Below, piece by piece: positions 44,502-53,277 of a stretch of 55,498 bases of DNA. Made by a program: the position numbers and the translations under genes. The stretch is taken from the NCBI GenBank assembly GCA_014800815.1, contig JAAVFI010000010.1, positions 1-55,498 of the forward strand. The letters are read 5' to 3'. The stretch is from Bacteroidales bacterium. GTDB taxonomy: Bacteria; Bacteroidota; Bacteroidia; Bacteroidales; Muribaculaceae. How positions within the stretch are numbered: position 1 is the stretch's first letter; each line of letters opens with the position of its first letter. The notes beneath the pieces were generated by a model. The model searched no databases. It was given only the letters and a program-made list of their open reading frames with translations, and had not been told where the DNA came from.

Positions 44502-44972
44502 TTACAGCGGCAATGCCGACGAAAGGGCGCTACCGTAGCTTATGCGGCACATCAGCGCCGTGAGGTCGATTACGGGGAGAGGACGGAAACGGAGAGGGGT
44601 GTCGGCAGTGCGGACGGAGATGATGCCGCGGAGAGCGCCTACGGCAATGCCGAGGAGTGTCATCATCAGTTTGCCGCCGAGCACTACTTCCTCGCCTTGA
44701 ACGGTTACGTGTTCGGCGAGCTTCTCTACTTCGAATGTCGACACGGCGGTGCAAGCAAGCACTCGGGTGCGGATGAGGCCCACGACGGCGATATATGAGC
44801 ATGATACCACGAGGCTTATCATTGAGCGGTCGACATCGGGAACGACTCTTACGTTGAGGTCGACACTCAGAGGTGTACGCCCGAGGCGGCGGAGTGCCCG
44901 CCTGTTGATAGCGGTAGCTCCCTGCACTTCGCGTACCGACAGGAGGCTGAAATTAATGGCTGTTTCTTCCAT
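44502..44972 (-). CDS. Hypothetical protein, possibly SecB-like
   Basis: The 156-residue protein has no signal peptide or lipobox. It is built from beta strands with a long hydrophobic segment (VEKLAEHVTVQGEEVVLGGK, then LMMTLLGIAVGALRGIISVR) and ends with TPLRFRPLPVIDLTALMCR. The RGIISVRTADTPL...PLPVID pattern reminds me of small conserved Bacteroidales proteins related to the SecB chaperone fold. I cannot confirm this without a search. It lies 24 bp after the GH3 fusion and 18 bp before the AlbA-type gene on the same strand. Confidence 0.7.
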   Translation of the reverse strand: MEETAINFSLLSVREVQGATAINRRALRRLGRTPLSVDLNVRVVPDVDRSMISLVVSCSYIAVVGLIRTRVLACTAVSTFEVEKLAEHVTVQGEEVVLGGKLMMTLLGIAVGALRGIISVRTADTPLRFRPLPVIDLTALMCRISYGSALSSALPL

Positions 44973-44996
44973 GAATATAAGGTATGAGGGTGTGGA

Positions 44997-47975
44997 TTAG
45001 AGTGAACGGTTGATAAGACTGAAAAGTTTAGGGCGGATATTGAGCTTATTGAAAGCGGCATTATCGCGTGTGGGATACACACGGTTGGTGAGGAACACGA
45101 AGATAAGGTCCTGAGAGGGAGCTACCCAGAATACTGTTCCCGTGAAGCCGAGGTGTCCGAAGACTTCGGCGTTGGCTTCATCGCATGTAGGAGAGTTTTT
45201 GAGATTTTCGGTGTCGGGCTTGTCGAAGCCGAGGCCGCGGCGGCAGGTAGGACTCTTTGCGGTGGTAAAGAGCTCTGCGGTCTCTTCCGAGAGAATGCGG
45301 TGTCCGCCGTAGGTGCCGCCGTTGAGCAGCATCTGGCAATACTTGGCTATGTCGGTGGCGTTGCCGAAGAATCCGGCATTTCCCTGCACGCCGCCCGAGA
45401 AGTTGGAAAGTTCGTCGTGAACATATCCCTTCATCAGCTGCTTGCGGAGGAAGGTATCGTCTTCTGTCGGAGGAACGTTGTCAACGCCGATGGAGGTGTG
45501 GGGGCGGTAACCGCTGCGATAGGCTCCGAGCGGCCCCCAGATTTCCGTAGCTACGAACTCGTCGTGAGGACGGCCTGTGGCACGCTGCTCAAGGTCCATG
45601 AGTATGCAGAAGTTGAGGCAGGAGTAGTTATAGTTGCGGTTTGCGCGGAGAGGGATGTTGTAGATACGGCCCATTACGGTATCATACGTTTCCTTGCCCA
45701 TGAATATACCTTTGGCACCCTCGATAGGGAAACGCTCGCTGCGCTCTTTGGCAAGGATATCGGTGCGGAGTTTGGCGGTATTGTTGCCGTAGGCACCGCG
45801 CTGAATCTTGATAGAGTGCTGCGCATCTGGCTTTGAGGTGATGAGCTTACCCTCGTATGTATTGGTATCCAGCATTACGGTGAACATGTTGAGGCCTGCC
45901 GGCATACCTGTCTCGTGGAAAAGGAGGTCTTTTACAGTAATCGAACCTTTGGCCGAATCGGGTAGCTCGGGCACGAGTGTGGCGAGGTCCTGCTCGAGGT
46001 CAAGAAGGCCCTGGTCGTACGCCTTCATGATGCCTGAGAGTGTACCTGTAGCTTTCGATACGGAAGCGAGGTCGTAGGCGGTCTGGAGGTTGACTTTGCG
46101 GCTGTCGGCTGCAGTGGTGAAGCGACCGAACGCTTTGTTGTAGACGATATTACCGTTTTTGGCAACGAGAACCTGGCAACCGGGGAACGCCTTGGTGTCA
46201 AGACCTTTTCGCACAACGGCATCGAGACTGTCGGTAAGCCATGCGGCCATGCCTTCTGCCACCGGCGAAGTGATGCCGAGGCGTGTCTTGGCAAGTTCTA
46301 TGCCTGTGCCAAGAGGAGCTATTCCCTTGAGGTTCACAGGAAGTTTGCCGTTTACCTCGATACCACCGAACAGAGCTTCGGCAGCGCTGACTCTTGCTGC
46401 GGGGATGTCTTCGTAGGCAAGCAGCAGAGCCTTGGGAGTAGCCAGCGACGAGAACTTCTGCAGTTTGTAAGGGTTAGTGAAGAATACGGCCACAACGGGC
46501 TTCTTGGCGGCCTTGACGAGAGCTGCAAAGTTCTCGCGTGTAGCTGCCTTGTCGTCGTACACAGCCACCACAATCACCTCATTAGCATTAATTTTTGCAA
46601 GTGAGGAAGCGGAGAAGGCCTCGCCCATAGTGTAGTGGGGCTCGACTTCGGCATAGAGGCGGCAAGTCTCCATAAAGTCGTTGTTGCTCTTGGCGCCGAG
46701 ATTTATCACTGCCACCTTCTTGCCGGGAGCGATGTCGAGAGGCAGAATCGAACCCTCGTTGCGCAGAAGGGTCATCGAAGCTGCGGCAAGTTTCTTGATA
46801 AGTGCCTCAGCCTCGGGAGTATTCACCTGAGCGCGGAGAGTAGCAGGCGATGCACACTTGGTGGCACCCTTAGTGAGTATATATTTATAGAGGAGGATGC
46901 GTTTGCAACGTTCCTCGATAACATTCGACGATATCTTGCCGTTCTTCAACGCCGTCAGGATAGCGTCGATAGCCTCTGCCGGACGTGTGGGATTGAGAAG
47001 AACGTCGGCACCGGCCTCGAGAGCGGCAAGAGCGTTGTTGCGGCCCTTGGGGTCGACGGCACCCTTCATTGCGAGAGCGTCGGTGTAGACAAGGCCGCCA
47101 AAACCGAGTTCGTCGCGCAGAACACCGGTGGTAATGGGCTTAGAGAGTGACGCGGGAGTGGAGGTCGCGTCGAGCGAAGGCACGGAGATATGTCCTACCA
47201 TTACGCCCGAGCAACCGGCGCCGATGAAGTCGCGGAACGGCACGAGGTCGGTGGCATCGAGAGTCGCTCTGCTGTGATTTACAGAGGGAAGCGCCTTGTG
47301 CGAGTCCACATCGGTATCGCCATGACCGGGGAAATGTTTTGCCACAGCCTGCACGCCGCCGTCTTCAAGACCAAGCGAATAAGCCGTCGCTGCCTTGGCA
47401 ACGCGCTGAGGGTCTTCGCCGAACGAACGGATACCGATCACGGGATTCGACGGATTGGAGTTGACATCTGCATCGGGTGCGAAATTGACATGCACACCGG
47501 CCAGACGGCACTCACGCGCCACTTCTTTTCCGTAGTCGTATATCAGGCGATAGTCCTGAATAGCACCGAGTGCCATATTTTTGGGGAAGCGCGGAGCTTC
47601 CTTGATGCGCATAGAGAGTCCCCATTCGCCGTCGTAAGTGATGAGCAGAGGCACCGAAGCGAGCGACTGCGCATAGTTGATCATCGTCGAATAGTCCTCG
47701 TAGCTACCTTCTGAGAAAAGAAGACCGCCGCAGGCATCTGTCTTCACATATGTGCGGATAACGCCTTTCGACGACTCGCCACCCTTGGGGTTGACGGTCG
47801 GGAATACGAGCTGAGCCACACGCTGGCGCTCGGTGAGTGTGTTGTAGACCGAGTCGACCCAACGGGCGGCTCCGGCAGGAGCATTTTTCTCAAGTGCAGG
47901 AGTCACAACTGCTGCACAAGGCATTACGATAGCCGAAAGGGCTACGGCAGCCGAAAGAAGATAACTGTGTTTCAT
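44997..47975 (-). CDS. GH3 beta-N-acetylglucosaminidase fused to a beta-lactamase-like serine hydrolase
   Basis: The 992-residue secreted protein has a signal peptide (about 1-23). A GH3 domain follows (about 35-370) with the NagZ signature KHFPGHGDTDVDSHKALPS near 210 (His-Asp acid dyad) and nucleophile Asp in YTDALAMKGA near 300. A GH3 C-terminal domain follows (to about 570), then a class C beta-lactamase/transpeptidase-like domain from about 590. That last domain has SVSK (SxxK) near 638 and HLG (KTG-equivalent) near 937. The expected YSN motif reads YSC. The fusion suggests action on peptidoglycan or cell-wall glycopeptides, although the GlcNAcase could also serve the PUL. It lies 9 bp after the nucleotidase gene. 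Confidence 0.92.
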   Translation of the reverse strand: MKHSYLLSAAVALSAIVMPCAAVVTPALEKNAPAGAARWVDSVYNTLTERQRVAQLVFPTVNPKGGESSKGVIRTYVKTDACGGLLFSEGSYEDYSTMINYAQSLASVPLLITYDGEWGLSMRIKEAPRFPKNMALGAIQDYRLIYDYGKEVARECRLAGVHVNFAPDADVNSNPSNPVIGIRSFGEDPQRVAKAATAYSLGLEDGGVQAVAKHFPGHGDTDVDSHKALPSVNHSRATLDATDLVPFRDFIGAGCSGVMVGHISVPSLDATSTPASLSKPITTGVLRDELGFGGLVYTDALAMKGAVDPKGRNNALAALEAGADVLLNPTRPAEAIDAILTALKNGKISSNVIEERCKRILLYKYILTKGATKCASPATLRAQVNTPEAEALIKKLAAASMTLLRNEGSILPLDIAPGKKVAVINLGAKSNNDFMETCRLYAEVEPHYTMGEAFSASSLAKINANEVIVVAVYDDKAATRENFAALVKAAKKPVVAVFFTNPYKLQKFSSLATPKALLLAYEDIPAARVSAAEALFGGIEVNGKLPVNLKGIAPLGTGIELAKTRLGITSPVAEGMAAWLTDSLDAVVRKGLDTKAFPGCQVLVAKNGNIVYNKAFGRFTTAADSRKVNLQTAYDLASVSKATGTLSGIMKAYDQGLLDLEQDLATLVPELPDSAKGSITVKDLLFHETGMPAGLNMFTVMLDTNTYEGKLITSKPDAQHSIKIQRGAYGNNTAKLRTDILAKERSERFPIEGAKGIFMGKETYDTVMGRIYNIPLRANRNYNYSCLNFCILMDLEQRATGRPHDEFVATEIWGPLGAYRSGYRPHTSIGVDNVPPTEDDTFLRKQLMKGYVHDELSNFSGGVQGNAGFFGNATDIAKYCQMLLNGGTYGGHRILSEETAELFTTAKSPTCRRGLGFDKPDTENLKNSPTCDEANAEVFGHLGFTGTVFWVAPSQDLIFVFLTNRVYPTRDNAAFNKLNIRPKLFSLINRSL

Positions 47976-47984
47976 GGTTATATA

Positions 47985-49520
47985 TCAGTTCTTTTCAGAC
48001 CAGCGGGCTGTCTTGTCGCCGCCGAGAGGTCTGTTGTTTTCAATTATGTATTGGATAAGATGGTCAAAAACAGGCATAGAGCTCTGTGCCACGATATTGC
48101 CGCGGGAGAGGCCGGTCATATAGTCGCCTCCCTTGGCGAGATAGTCGAGGGTCGCCACGCGGTAGGTTCGCGACGGGTCGATAGGCTTGCCGTCGATGAG
48201 CACATCGGTAGCATGAGTACCGGCACCGTCGGTCACATATTTTGCCGACACGTTGCGGCTCACGCCATTGCCACGTGTAAGCGCCATTACATCAAACACT
48301 TCCGCGAGGTCAGAGCCCTTGACATCAACCACAGTCACAAAGTTGCGGAACGGTTCGAGATTGATGATATGACCCTTCGAAATCTTACCGGCAGGGAGGT
48401 CGGTACGCAGGCTGCCCTTATTGCCAATGGCAAGGTCCACGCCCTTGCTGAGCTTCGCCCCTTCCTCATAGAGGAAATCGGTGAAGTAGTTGAGAAGTTC
48501 GGGCGAATCAGCAGTAAGACCCTCGGGAGCCTCGGCAATCCAATCCTGCATCAGCGAGTCCACGCCTGCCGAATAGCGGGCGATAAGGGCCTCAAGCTGC
48601 GGGTCGGTGTAATTGTCGTAGCGGTTGTCAATCTTTATAAGCTCGTATTTCGGACGGCCTCCGAGTCCGAGGCTGTCGAGATTGATCTCTATACGGCCAA
48701 CGCGGCGCCCGGCCTTTCCGGCCTGCACCACAAGCACTTCCTGACCGTCGAGATTGGTCAGACGCGAACGGCGCGCGCCCTCCTCGGTAGCAGGGTCGAT
48801 AGTATCGTGCGAGTGTCCGCCGATGATTATGTCGATGCCGCGCGAATTGGTAGCGAGTATCGAGTCGCCGATAAGACCTTTCGGGTCATAGCCTATATGC
48901 GAGAGCGCGATCACGGCATCCACGCCCTCCTCGTTTCGCAGTCGCTCGGCGGTGAGGTTGGCAGTGGCGACTATAGGCAGGAATTCCAGACCGTCGTAGT
49001 TGCCCTTGGCAATCATACCCACAGGGTCGAGATTTATACCGATGATACCGATGCGCTTGCCGCCGAATTCTTTGATTGAATAGGGGGCAAACATTCCGGC
49101 AAGGGGAGTCTCTTCAAGATTATAGTTGGTGGTGAGTTTCTCGGCATTCGAATACGCAAGGATTTTAGCGAGCGAATCAATACCGTTGTCAAACTCATGG
49201 TTGCCGAGTATGCGGGTATCCACGCCAAGGATATTGGCAATCTCCTGCTCTACCTTACCGCCGTAGAGATAGAAGAAAAGCGTACCCTGCACCATATCGC
49301 CGGCGTCGACGAGGAGGAAGTTCTTCTCAACCCCGCGTATGCTGTCTATCACAGCTTTACGGCGCATCACACCTCCGAGGCCGTCGTCGCCCGGAAGTAT
49401 CTGCGAGTGAGTGTCGTTGGTATGAACTATTACCAGTCTGTTGCCTGTATCGGGCTTCGAACAGGCGCCTAAACACAGTGCGGCTGCCACACCTGCTGCA
49501 AATATATTTCGTAACTTCAT
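47985..49520 (-). CDS. UshA-like bifunctional nucleotidase lipoprotein
   Basis: The 511-residue protein has a lipobox (LGAC, Cys19). An N-terminal metallophosphoesterase domain follows: IVHTNDTHSQI near 29, VDAGDMVQG near 70, GNHEFD near 106, and GHSHDT near 233 provide the metal ligands. A C-terminal 5'-nucleotidase domain starts near 300 (DLAIGNKGSLRTDLPAG, LINLEPFRNFVTVVDVKG). It probably hydrolyses periplasmic or extracellular nucleotides to nucleosides and phosphate. Both domains are on one chain as in UshA. A 15-bp inverted repeat spans its start codon. It begins a tight minus-strand run with the GH3 fusion and the downstream genes. Confidence 0.92.
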   Translation of the reverse strand: MKLRNIFAAGVAAALCLGACSKPDTGNRLVIVHTNDTHSQILPGDDGLGGVMRRKAVIDSIRGVEKNFLLVDAGDMVQGTLFFYLYGGKVEQEIANILGVDTRILGNHEFDNGIDSLAKILAYSNAEKLTTNYNLEETPLAGMFAPYSIKEFGGKRIGIIGINLDPVGMIAKGNYDGLEFLPIVATANLTAERLRNEEGVDAVIALSHIGYDPKGLIGDSILATNSRGIDIIIGGHSHDTIDPATEEGARRSRLTNLDGQEVLVVQAGKAGRRVGRIEINLDSLGLGGRPKYELIKIDNRYDNYTDPQLEALIARYSAGVDSLMQDWIAEAPEGLTADSPELLNYFTDFLYEEGAKLSKGVDLAIGNKGSLRTDLPAGKISKGHIINLEPFRNFVTVVDVKGSDLAEVFDVMALTRGNGVSRNVSAKYVTDGAGTHATDVLIDGKPIDPSRTYRVATLDYLAKGGDYMTGLSRGNIVAQSSMPVFDHLIQYIIENNRPLGGDKTARWSEKN

Positions 49521-49554
49521 TTCAAATATGATTTTCCGCGAAGTTACGAAATAT
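49504..49554. repeat. 15-bp inverted repeat at the nucleotidase start codon
   Basis: ATATTTCGTAACTTC (49504-49518) and GAAGTTACGAAATAT (49540-49554) are perfect inverted arms with a 21-bp loop. In minus-strand RNA the second arm starts at the G of the AUG and covers codons 2-6, so the hairpin would mask the translation start. TAACTTCG (49539-49546), a near -7 box, lies within one arm. Confidence 0.75.
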
Positions 49555-49599
49555 TTTTCAGAAGAGGTCTATGGTTGTCTGCCGATTTTTGAGAAATTC

Positions 49600-50412
49600 T
49601 CAAAGATATTTCTCTGCAAGTCGGCGGAAAGCCGGAGTCTCACGGAATTGTCCCAGCCAGGTGTTGAGCGAGTCGAGAAGCGCTGAGTCGCCGGGGGCAA
49701 CGGCCCAACATTGAAATTGATTGAACGATATCGGAGTGGAGATATCGAGCACGGGATAGTCGGTGGCGATGTGGCGGGCAACAGCACCGGGCACCACAGC
49801 CTGCTTCACTTCGCCAAGGGCGGTGAGTATGGCAAGGTGTTCCGACGAATATTTAGGTGACGACTCCACATAGATAGTATCGCCCAACTCCTTCGACATA
49901 TTGCGCAGACGAGTGCCGAAAGGCGAACCCTCGGCTATCCACACGGTATCGCCGCGAAGCTGTTCCTGCGACGATATCGGGCCCACGCCGGTACTGTCGC
50001 GCCGCTGCACAAGCACCTGCTTGTCGAGGTACACGCCGTCGGTGAGCGGGAAATACTCTTTCAAAGCCTTCGTCGCCGGAATCGACGCAACCACAAGGTT
50101 ATAGCGATGCTCGCTCAGACCGCGGAAAGCCTCCTCGAGCTGGGAGAAAGGATAGAAACTCACCGTCACATCGTGCTCAGCGGCAATATCGCGAAGTATG
50201 CTGTAGTCGAAGCCCTCGGCGGTATCGTTGCGGAGGGTATAAGTCAGCGGACTCATCTCTATGGCCACGGCCAGAGTATCGTCGCCCGGCTTATGATATT
50301 CTACTGCTACCGAGGGTGTTGTGTCGGAGCACCGGCGCATCATGCCACCGACGCCGAGTATAAGTATTATCACAGCTATTATTACAGGAATACGTCCTTT
50401 TATGTTTTTCAT
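49600..50412 (-). CDS. Membrane-anchored solute-binding protein (SBP_bac_3 type)
   Basis: The 270-residue protein has a single N-terminal hydrophobic segment (IPVIIAVIILILGVGGMMRR) that may be a signal anchor. The periplasmic binding-protein type 2 fold follows (MSPLTYTLRNDTAEGFDYSI near 58, FYPFSQLEEAFRGLSEHRYN near 92, GDTVWIAEGSPFGTRLRNMS near 150, GEVKQAVVPGAVARH near 188). Such domains bind amino acids for ABC importers or form the sensor part of MltF-type lytic transglycosylases. No permease, ATPase or lysozyme-like domain is attached or adjacent, so the partner is unknown. The ATG at 50412 precedes the hydrophobic segment. It is divergent to the porin gene. Confidence 0.85.
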   Translation of the reverse strand: MKNIKGRIPVIIAVIILILGVGGMMRRCSDTTPSVAVEYHKPGDDTLAVAIEMSPLTYTLRNDTAEGFDYSILRDIAAEHDVTVSFYPFSQLEEAFRGLSEHRYNLVVASIPATKALKEYFPLTDGVYLDKQVLVQRRDSTGVGPISSQEQLRGDTVWIAEGSPFGTRLRNMSKELGDTIYVESSPKYSSEHLAILTALGEVKQAVVPGAVARHIATDYPVLDISTPISFNQFQCWAVAPGDSALLDSLNTWLGQFRETPAFRRLAEKYL

Positions 50413-50468
50413 AATATAATATTTTATAATAATAACACCTTTCGGGGCGTCATAGTTGAAAAAATGCG

Positions 50469-50476
50469 TACCTTTG
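50469..50476 (+). promoter_or_regulatory. -7 box before the putative porin gene
   Basis: TACCTTTG matches TAnnTTTG exactly and overlaps the palindrome CTTTGCAAAG (50472-50481). The predicted start near 50481 would leave only a few bases before the ATG at 50485. No good -33 box is seen, so the call is tentative. Confidence 0.35.
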
Positions 50477-50484
50477 CAAAGCCA

Positions 50485-52488
50485 ATGAAGCATCTTGCAG
50501 TATACATATTCACGCTATTATCGCTTATTTCGTTTTCCCCGGCGTTTGCACAATCCGAGGAGAACACCGAAAGCGCACCCAAACCCTCGATATCGAGCCT
50601 ATCGTACAGTTGGAAACTCATCGAACCTTTAGGCCTGCGTGAACGCGTGCCGATGGACACCTTGCCCCTCAACTACTACCGCCAGTCGATACCCTCGCTC
50701 GTGAGCGACGCGTGGGCAACTACAGGCAACCTCGGTGCGGAGGGCATCAACATGATTTTCGACAAACGTGCGTCGATGAGCGACTTCTTCTTTCAGGATG
50801 CGTTGAGCCACTGGTACCCCAATGTAAGCACCATGCGCTTCTACAACACCCGCATACCCATGACACTCCTATCTTTCAACACATCGGGAGGCCGCGAAAA
50901 TTCGCAGGAAAGACTCAAAGGCATATTCTCCGGCAACATCACCCCCAAAGCTCAGGTAGGTGCTCTCATCGACTATCTCTACTCCAAAGGCTCCTACAAC
51001 TATCAGGCTACCAAAGACCTCACATGGGGGCTCTCGGGCTCATACCTCGGCGACCGTTACGAGATGCAGGCTTTCTACAACCACTTCAACCTCGTGAACA
51101 AGGAGAACGGCGGCATCAAAGACATGCTCTACATCACCGACCCGGCCGAACTCCAGGGCGGTGTGGCAACTATCGACCCGAAGTCAATCCCCACCAACCT
51201 TACCGACGCCCACACCCGACTTTGGGGCGAAGAACTCTACGTCAACAACCGCTACAAAGTCGGCTACTGGCACGAAGAAAAGGGCGACGACGATACCACC
51301 GTAGTACGCACCTACATACCCGTGTCATCATTTATCTACACCCTGCACTACAATGCCGCAAGGCACCTCTTCAACGACCCCTCGGCCTCCGAGACCCGCG
51401 AATTCTTTGACAACACATATCTCAACCCCGAACTCACCCGCGACAAGACCACATATTGGGCCATAAGCAACACCCTGGGAGTGTCGCTGCTCGAAGGCTT
51501 CCACAAATACGCAAAGTTCGGCCTCGCGGCCTACATCACCCACCAGGTACGCCACTACGGCCAGACCGTCGACACTCTCGACCGCTCGAACCCCGCCGAC
51601 CTGGGCCTCACACCCTTCCCTGAAGGCATAGGCAGCATTTCGCCGTCCAAAACTCAGCAATTGGCATGGGTAGGAGCACAGCTCACCAAGCAACGCGGCG
51701 CTCTACTGCGCTACGAAGCCACGGCCGAACTCGGACTGCTCGGCGACGCCGCAGGCGAAGTCCGCGTAAAAGGCGAAGTAGCCACACGCTTCGCATTCCT
51801 CCGCGACAGCCTCGAAGTCAAGGCTTTCGGCTCGTTCAACAACGAAGCCGCACCCTACCTCATGCAGAACTACATATCGAATCACTTTATATGGCACAAT
51901 GATTTCGGCAAACGGCGTACGGTGAACTTCGGCGGAGAAATACGGCTTGGGCGCACCGGCACATTCTTCCGCGCAAGCCTCTCCAACCTCCAGAATCACA
52001 TCTACTTCGGCCCCGACGGACTACCCCGCCAGGATAGCGGCTCGGTGCAGATACTCGCACTCTCGCTCAAGCAGAACCTGCAGGCAGGTATCCTCCACTG
52101 GGACAACTCTCTCACCTACCAGACCACCTCCGACGCCTCGGTAATTCCTCTCCCCGCCCTTACCGTCTACTCCAATCTCTACCTCCTCTTCCGCCTCGCC
52201 ACACTCCACGTGCAGCTCGGCGTAGACTGCGACTACTACACTCGCTACTACGCCCCCGCCTATCAGCCCGCACTCGCGAGCTTCGTCAACCAGCGCGACA
52301 TGAAGCTCGGCAACTACCCCTTCTGCAACGCCTATATCAACATGAAGTTGAGCCGTGCACGTTTCTACGTCATGTACAGCCACGCCAACCGAGGCCTGTT
52401 CGGGGGCAACGAATACTTCTCAGTACCCTACTACCCTCTCAACCCCGCACGACTTCAGCTCGGCATCTGCGTAGACTTCGCAAACTGA
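50485..52488 (+). CDS. Putative porin (Porin_10-like outer-membrane protein)
   Basis: The 667-residue protein starts with a signal peptide (MKHLAVYIFTLLSLISFSPAFA). From about residue 95 it is a large beta-barrel with aromatic, alternating strands (FQDALSHWYPNVSTMRFYNT, GALIDYLYSKGSYNYQAT, LGVDCDYYTRYYAPAYQP near the end) and a final strand ending LQLGICVDFAN. The DTLPLNYYRQSIPS opening and the length fit the Bacteroidetes 'putative porin' family. The substrate is unknown. Starts at 50464 and 50485 are both possible; the latter gives the cleaner signal peptide. The 3' end converges with the response-regulator gene across a long hairpin. Confidence 0.85.
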   Translation: MKHLAVYIFTLLSLISFSPAFAQSEENTESAPKPSISSLSYSWKLIEPLGLRERVPMDTLPLNYYRQSIPSLVSDAWATTGNLGAEGINMIFDKRASMSDFFFQDALSHWYPNVSTMRFYNTRIPMTLLSFNTSGGRENSQERLKGIFSGNITPKAQVGALIDYLYSKGSYNYQATKDLTWGLSGSYLGDRYEMQAFYNHFNLVNKENGGIKDMLYITDPAELQGGVATIDPKSIPTNLTDAHTRLWGEELYVNNRYKVGYWHEEKGDDDTTVVRTYIPVSSFIYTLHYNAARHLFNDPSASETREFFDNTYLNPELTRDKTTYWAISNTLGVSLLEGFHKYAKFGLAAYITHQVRHYGQTVDTLDRSNPADLGLTPFPEGIGSISPSKTQQLAWVGAQLTKQRGALLRYEATAELGLLGDAAGEVRVKGEVATRFAFLRDSLEVKAFGSFNNEAAPYLMQNYISNHFIWHNDFGKRRTVNFGGEIRLGRTGTFFRASLSNLQNHIYFGPDGLPRQDSGSVQILALSLKQNLQAGILHWDNSLTYQTTSDASVIPLPALTVYSNLYLLFRLATLHVQLGVDCDYYTRYYAPAYQPALASFVNQRDMKLGNYPFCNAYINMKLSRARFYVMYSHANRGLFGGNEYFSVPYYPLNPARLQLGICVDFAN

Positions 52489-52494
52489 TACATA

Positions 52495-52538
52495 TACAAC
52501 ACGGCCCCGGAAGCAATCGCCTTCGGGGCCGTGTTGTA
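52495..52538. terminator. Bidirectional terminator hairpin between porin and response regulator
   Basis: TACAACACGGCCCCGGAAG (52495-52513) pairs with CTTCGGGGCCGTGTTGTA (52521-52538), an 18-bp stem with one bulged base and a 7-nt loop. It lies between convergent stops at 52488 and 52565. T-runs are lacking on both sides, so termination efficiency is uncertain. Confidence 0.75.
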
Positions 52539-52564
52539 TGTAGAGCTTATCTGCAGTAAGTAAG

Positions 52565-53272
52565 TCACTTCGCAGCCTCTGCCTCCGGCGCGATGAGCTT
52601 GTAGCCCTTGCCGTGGATATTGATAATCTCGATAGCGGGATCATCCTTGAGGTGCTTGCGGAGCTTGGTGATATACACGTCCATAGAGCGGGCGTTGAAG
52701 TAGTTATCATCAATCCAGATAGTCTTCAGAGCGTAGTTACGTTCAAGGATTTCATTCACATGAGCGCAGAGAAGGCTGAGGAGTTCCGATTCCTTAGTGG
52801 TAAGTTTCGTAGTCTTGTCGCCGATCATCAGAGTCTGCTTCTGAGTATCGAAAGTGAAGTTACCGATTTTATAGGTAGTCACCTCCTTGCCCTTCTTACC
52901 CTTCACGCGGCGGAGGATAGCCTCGATACGGAACACGAGCTCCTCCATCGAGAAAGGTTTGGTGATGTAGTCGTCGGCGCCCAGCTTGAAGCCCTCGAGG
53001 ATATCGTCTTTGAGCGACTTAGCGGTGAGGAAGATGATAGGCACCTCAGAGTTCACGGTGCGGATTTCCTGTGCAAGAGTGAAACCGTCCTTCTTAGGCA
53101 TCATCACGTCGAGCACACATATATCGTATTTACCTTTCAGGAAGGCTTTATAGCCGCTTTCGCCATCGACGAAGAGGTCGGCATTATATCCCTTGGCCTG
53201 GAGGTATTCGCGAAGAAGCATACCGAGATTTTCGTCGTCTTCGCACAGAAGGATTCTCATTCTGTCTTCCAT
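52565..53272 (-). CDS. rprY: OmpR-family response regulator (RprY-like)
   Basis: The 235-residue protein has a receiver domain with the acidic pocket EDDEN near 11-15, the phosphorylated Asp in ICVLDVMMPKKDG near 55, FLTAKS (Thr) and ADDYITKPFS (Lys). A winged-helix OmpR/PhoB domain follows from about 130 (IGNFTFDTQKQTLMIG, ending IINIHGKGYKLIAPE). The residues and partner kinase agree with RprY of Bacteroides; that symbol is by resemblance. It starts 5 bp after the kinase stop, so they form one unit. A start at the fifth residue (MRILLCEDDE) is also possible. Confidence 0.93.
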   Translation of the reverse strand: MEDRMRILLCEDDENLGMLLREYLQAKGYNADLFVDGESGYKAFLKGKYDICVLDVMMPKKDGFTLAQEIRTVNSEVPIIFLTAKSLKDDILEGFKLGADDYITKPFSMEELVFRIEAILRRVKGKKGKEVTTYKIGNFTFDTQKQTLMIGDKTTKLTTKESELLSLLCAHVNEILERNYALKTIWIDDNYFNARSMDVYITKLRKHLKDDPAIEIINIHGKGYKLIAPEAEAAK

Positions 53273-53277
53273 AGTTT

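Noticed and set aside
49504-49554. Invertible promoter segment
   Set aside because: The arms enclose only 21 bp and no recombinase gene is near; phase-variable promoters in Bacteroides are normally longer.
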